In this document: one piece after another, positions 60,238 to 64,000 of the stretch
Layout of the letters: each line of letters starts with the position of its first letter
How positions within the stretch are numbered: the first letter of the stretch is position 1
Assembly (NCBI GenBank): GCA_020186115.1
Contig: WSYJ01000001.1
Location: 372,001 to 436,000 of the forward strand
Source: Histomonas meleagridis
Taxonomy: Eukaryota > Parabasalia > Tritrichomonadida > Dientamoebidae
DNA length: 64,000 bases
Reading direction: 5' to 3'
Notes under the pieces: model-generated
Told to the model about the DNA's origin: nothing
Databases searched by the model: none
What the model saw: the letters and a program-made list of their open reading frames with translations, nothing else
Position numbers and translations under genes: made by a program

Positions 60238-62402
60238 TTATTGAATTGTTGCGCATTTTGCCAAGTTCCTTGGTGCGTCTGGGCTTATTCCCTTAATTTT
60301 TGCAATGTGGCAAGCGAGCAATTGGAACGGGATCACGTTAATCACTGTTTGCAAGCAGTCGATCACGTGCGGGAGCACAATCATTTCGTCTGCGAAATAC
60401 GACATTAACTCATGATGCAAAGTGTCGGACAATATAATTGGGTAACCACCTCTTGCATGAATTTGTCCCAACGTTGAACGGTATTGTTCGATTGATACAT
60501 CACTTGGTACAGTTGCCAAAAAGATCAATTTCATTCCTTCTTCGATGAGTGTAATTGGTCCATGTTTCAACTCTCCTTCGTGATAACTTTCCGCATTAGT
60601 ACATGCAATCGTCTTTAGCTTTAATGTTGTCTCACGTGCAATTGCATAATTACCTCCTCGACCACAGACCATTATACATTTTTGGTCTTGAAGTTTATCG
60701 GCTATATGTTCGATTTGTTCATCAAGTTTAAACGCTTCTTCTAATGTGCTCTCTAAATGTTTCAGTTCTTTGATGATCGAATTCTTTTCGTCAACTTTAA
60801 CATCGCCGCCAATCGATAACGCTAAAAGTATTATCATAATTAAGTTCGCAGTAAATGTCTTTGTGGACGCAACGCCATATTCAACGCCAACATCAGTGTA
60901 ACATGCAAAGTCGACATTCCGCGTAAGTGATGAGCCTCTTGTGTTAGTTATGCCAATACAAAACGCATTTCGATTATGGCAATTACTTAATGCTAATAAC
61001 GTGTCAGCTGTTTCACCACTTTGTGATACAAATACACAGACATCATTCTTCGAGACACGGCAATCTCGTTCGTTATATTCACATGAAAACTCAAATTGGA
61101 TAACAGAAGGAATGAAATCTTCAAGAACTGTACGCGACGCAATCACTGCGTTGTATGAGCTGCCTGATCCAATGAAGATAAAACGTCGCGCTTTTTGTAG
61201 TTTGGGTAAAAACTCATTAATCCCTGGAATGTTTACAGTGTTGTCGTCGAAGTTAACATAACGATTTACCATTTTTTGAAGTATTTCCGGTTGTTGCTTG
61301 ATTTCTGAAATTGTGAAATTGGTGGTATCCTTAGGTAATATGCTATAGACTTCTGACTTTGGTATATGTACAATATTTCGTGTTTCATCGGGATCATTAC
61401 CAATGTTATATATGATAATTCCTTGCTTTGTAAAATGAACGATATCATAATCATGAAGATATAATACCTCACACGTTTCTTCACAAAATGATTGGGCATC
61501 AGATGATATAAAGATTTCATCTGGTGGTGGAATAATATAATCTGGTGTGACGGTTGTGTCGAAAACCGTAAAAGTGCCGTCGAAGGAATTGAGAGAAATG
61601 TGATTAAAACCGTTGACGGTTTTGGCTTTGTTCTCCCGCTTAAACGGCCGGTTATACTTGAAGCCAAGAACTAAAGGTGAAACAAGACGAGTCGCAACAC
61701 ACTCATCTGGGAAAAAGCGGGATTTATAGATGGTGGACGCAGAGCCTTCAATAAGACGAAAACAATTCCCAACAATAACTGGAAACGAGGCTTCAGGAAT
61801 TTTGGTATATATATAATCACACATCTTGGCAAGCATCTCAGTGTCTGTTTCACTGTTGATTGGAAGAGGACCTTCATTTGGTCGATCTGTTTCAACATGA
61901 ATGACAGAACTTGGTTGACCTAAGGAATTCCCAGAAAGATTACTATGCTTTCGAACACCAAGCTTTTTTATAAATCCCAAGCTTTCCAAAAAATCACGAA
62001 TTTGGGAATAGTTATCGATACTTCCATTATGAACAACAACAAATTCCATCCTTGGAGATGAATCTTGTGGGTGTGCATTTCCAACGTTAGGAGGTCCATG
62101 TGTTGCCCATCTTGTATGACCAATTGCAACGTGTGGACCAAATGACTTATTATTATCTTCGTTTTCAAGATATTTATGGAGGCAAAGTTTGATTTCTTTG
62201 ATAGATCCAACTGCTCGTGCGATTAAGATCCTTTTTTCTCCATTTATGATGTCATCAAAAGAAATACCGATACTATCATGACCTCTATAACGTAAGTTCC
62301 TTAATCCGTTCAGGATTTTGATAATAATCTCTTTTTGGCTCTCTGTTAAAAAGTTAAGGTAACCAAAGATACCACTGGAGTTATAAAATAAGCATACCAC
62401 AT
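60238..62402 (-). CDS. GFAT: Glutamine--fructose-6-phosphate aminotransferase (GFAT), with a 23-nt intron
   Basis: Exon 1 is 62402-62398 (five bases, ATGTG), exon 2 is 62374-60238. Joined they encode 713 residues beginning MCGIFGY; Cys2 is the glutaminase nucleophile. Read without splicing the start is MDVVCLFYNSSGIFGY, which lacks it. The Ntn glutaminase domain follows (RYRGHDSIGI, GHTRWATHGPP, HNGSIDNY), then two SIS sugar-isomerase domains (IFIGSGSSYNAVIASRT, SQSGETADTL, CGRGGNYAIARETTLKLK, ESYHEGELKHGP). The end, APRNLAKCATIQ, is the family's P-R-N-L-A-K-x-x-T-V-E-type end, slightly altered. It makes glucosamine-6-phosphate, first step of UDP-GlcNAc synthesis. Length is normal for eukaryotes. 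A TCATTT initiator-like site precedes the start by about ten bases. Confidence 0.95.
62375..62397 (-). other. 23-nt spliceosomal intron after a 5-nt exon
   Basis: On the minus strand it starts GTATGC and ends TTATAACTCCAG. Phase 2: TG joins T to make TGT, the catalytic Cys2 codon. Same length and 3' signature as the intron at 45516-45538. Confidence 0.92.
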
Positions 62403-62411
62403 CCAATCAAC

Positions 62412-62417
62412 AAATGA
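62412..62417 (-). promoter_or_regulatory. Initiator-like TCATTT before GFAT
   Basis: Minus-strand TCATTT about ten bases before ATG 62402, fitting TCA-Y-(T/A). A leader this short followed by a 5-nt exon would put the 5' splice site within about 20 bases of the cap. Confidence 0.4.
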
Positions 62418-63246
62418 TTATCATCGTTTATTATCAATTTTCTATGCCCTTTGAAATAAATTGTTCAACATTATATTGATATATCGTTTTCTTAAACCGT
62501 TTAAATTAGGCAAATTTTGTTGTTCTAAAAAATTTCAAAGAAATACTTTTTTATTGGTTTATCATGCGCAATATATATTCTCTGTGATTATTTTAATAAG
62601 TGCCACTACAAAAAAGGTTTCTCGCTTGAACATTTTTTGAAATTAGATTATTAAAAAATTTTTAGATTAAATAATATTCGTATCCCAGTACAACTTAAAT
62701 TCACCGAGTAATTATATAACCAACTCGATCAGAAGCGCATTGTAATGATGCAGAACAAAATTAGTTGTAGAAATAAATAAACTATTGAAACTTCGCTCAA
62801 AGTTGGGTAAAACATGTAAAGTATTTAATATCGAGGCAGTGGCCCAAGAAGATCTTCAATCACAAATCACAGATCTGTGTAGGATTTTTTCATAATTTTT
62901 CTTGTGTAAGATAAACAAATGAATGGCTTTGAATAATCGCAGATATTTTTGATAAACTCTGATTCATTCCCGCGATATTTTTTGTTTAACTTTAATAACG
63001 GTTATCAATAATTCACTCAAAAAGTAATCTGATTTGTTTATGAGCATCGCATCGTCATTTTTCTGAGCTTTTCAGAGGAATTTTTATAATTTTTATTAAT
63101 CACAAATTTAACAGACATTTATGAGTGTTTAATACCCGAACCATACAAAATTTTTCAAAACTTATAGCCGATATGAAGCGGTTATTTCACCTTTCTCAAC
63201 CCAATTAAAACCGTTATTTTGGCGCTTCAGAACAACATTTTTTAGG
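62418..63246. other. Divergent intergenic region with paired palindromes
   Basis: About 830 bases between GFAT and the last gene. AACCGTT/AACGGTT words occur at 62495-62501, 62997-63003 and 63209-63215. GAAGATCTTC (62848-62857) and CACAGATCTGTG (62868-62879) are perfect palindromes ten bases apart. No gene recognised. Confidence 0.5.
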
Positions 63247-64000
63247 ATGAGTTCTTTCAAGGATCGAATTAGCGCATTTCAAAACAGTGGGAATCAAGCG
63301 CCCGCTAACAACAACACACCTAAGCCTGCACAACCTGCGTCCAGCAATTTCATGAAAGATCGTCTTGCAGCATTTCAAAATAAAGGTAATGCAGCCCCAC
63401 CAGCACCGAAACCTGCTGCTGCACCAGCAGAACCACAGCATTCATCGGGAAACATGAAAGATAGACTTGCTGCATTCCAAAATAAAGATAATGCTCCAGC
63501 ACCATCTCCAGTTCAATCCAAACCAGCGCCACCACCAGCGCAACATTCATCAGGAAACATGAAAGATAGACTTGCTGCATTCCAAAACAAACAAGATGCA
63601 CCTGCACCTGCTCCGCATTCTTCAGAACCACAACATTCATCTGGAAATATGAAAGATAGACTTGCTGCATTTCAAAATAAAGGAAATGTTCCACCTCCTG
63701 AGCCTAAGGCTGAACCACAACATTCATCTGGAAATGTGAAAGATAGACTTTCCGCCTTCCAAAATAAGCCAGCTGAAGAAGAGCCTGCTCCAGCACCGCC
63801 AGCACCACGACCACGCCAACGTGTACCTATTCCTACTAATGAAGGAGGTGGCGGAGGAGCTCCACCACTTGCACCACGTGGTGGAGGTCTTAAAGATCGA
63901 CTTGCTATGTTCAAGAATACGCCAATGGGAGGACCTATGGTGGGAGCTCCTATGGATGGCAGTGGCTTTGTCAGAGCTCGTCCAAAGTCTATGGCGATCC
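63247..64000 (+). CDS. Proline-rich protein with repeated KDRLAAFQNK motifs (partial, runs off the window)
   Basis: 251 codons from ATG 63247, open to the window end. The motif K-D-R-(L/I)-(A/S)-A-F-Q-N appears seven times: near residues 5, 39, 72, 107, 139, 160 and, as KDRLAMFKN, near 217. Most copies are preceded by HSSGNMKDRL. Between them lie Ala/Pro-rich linkers, then a Pro/Arg and a Gly-rich stretch, and RARPKSMA just before the end. I do not recognise the protein. Short amphipathic helices on flexible Pro-rich linkers suggest repeated binding to one partner, perhaps in the actin cortex; that is a guess. AACCGTTATTT lies 32 bp before the start. Confidence 0.75.
   Translation, partial: MSSFKDRISAFQNSGNQAPANNNTPKPAQPASSNFMKDRLAAFQNKGNAAPPAPKPAAAPAEPQHSSGNMKDRLAAFQNKDNAPAPSPVQSKPAPPPAQHSSGNMKDRLAAFQNKQDAPAPAPHSSEPQHSSGNMKDRLAAFQNKGNVPPPEPKAEPQHSSGNVKDRLSAFQNKPAEEEPAPAPPAPRPRQRVPIPTNEGGGGGAPPLAPRGGGLKDRLAMFKNTPMGGPMVGAPMDGSGFVRARPKSMAI

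Noticed and set aside
62831..62880. Possible U4-like small nuclear RNA (GAGGCAGTGGCCC)
   Set aside because: Only a short string is similar. No Sm site or stem pattern follows. It is better described as a palindrome pair.
63214..63914. Antisense open frames opposite the KDRLAAFQNK gene
   Set aside because: By-products of the repeated, GC-richer sense codons. No domain.
1..64000. tRNA or rRNA genes
   Set aside because: I looked for B-box-like GGTTCGAATCC strings and long GC-rich conserved stretches and found none. A tRNA scan would be needed to exclude them.

Overview
The window is nuclear DNA of a microbial eukaryote, very AT-rich, with genes on both strands, short intergenic gaps and almost no introns. 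The gene content points to a trichomonad parabasalid, most likely Tritrichomonas or a close relative. The evidence is trichomonad-style ankyrin and BspA-like leucine-rich-repeat families, Mutator-like and ISXO2/Merlin-type transposases, an AIR9-like protein, an intraflagellar transport protein, TCA-Y-W initiator-like sites next to start codons, and 23-nt introns with trichomonad-style signals. The species call is inference.

Layout. 0.3-3.1 kb: an ankyrin gene whose last repeats are separated by spacers of near-constant length. 3.2-6.0 kb: a decayed Mutator-like element. 6.3-14.2 kb: AIR9-like protein, lipase-fold/FYVE protein, fucosyltransferase-like protein and a tiny SH3-like protein. 14.4-26.0 kb: a giant ubiquitin hydrolase, ribosomal protein eS8, a Wntless/TMEM181-like membrane protein and eIF5B. 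26-31 kb: a gene graveyard with a decayed locus, an apparently intact ISXO2-type transposase and an orphan ankyrin fragment. 31-38 kb: TBL1-like WD protein, Hook-like protein, a broken eS6 gene, a FOP/CEP20-like LisH protein and an ArfGAP with a Gln-rich tail. 39.5-50 kb: IFT140, ERGIC3/Erv46, TAF9, an intron-containing unknown gene, a bromodomain protein, a SAMHD1-like HD protein and epsilon-COP. 50-55 kb: CARMIL-like LRR protein and folliculin-like protein. 54.6-55.7 kb: a BspA-like pseudogene. 55.8-64 kb: CCDC87-like protein, divergent actin-like protein, a 78-bp tandem repeat, GFAT (interrupted by a 23-nt intron) and the start of a repeat-rich proline protein.

There is no operon logic. 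Functional themes recur: membrane traffic (ArfGAP, epsilon-COP, Erv46, FYVE, folliculin-like), cytoskeleton and flagellum (AIR9-like, Hook-like, IFT140, FOP-like, actin-like, CARMIL-like) and gene expression (TAF9, TBL1, bromodomain, eIF5B, eS8, eS6).

The most notable observations are: (1) a 23-nt intron after a 5-nt first exon in GFAT, whose removal recreates the catalytic N-terminal MCGIFGY; (2) a second 23-nt intron with the same 3' signature at 45.5 kb; (3) an ankyrin array in which exon-like 84-bp units alternate with 86-bp spacers that lack this signature, plus an orphan copy 28 kb away; (4) a class 3 lipase fold fused to FYVE with the nucleophilic serine replaced by glycine; (5) a broken eS6 gene; (6) an orphan bacterial-type SH3-like protein. 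Starts were set at ATG codons; several longer readings would begin at GTG or TTG and were trimmed.
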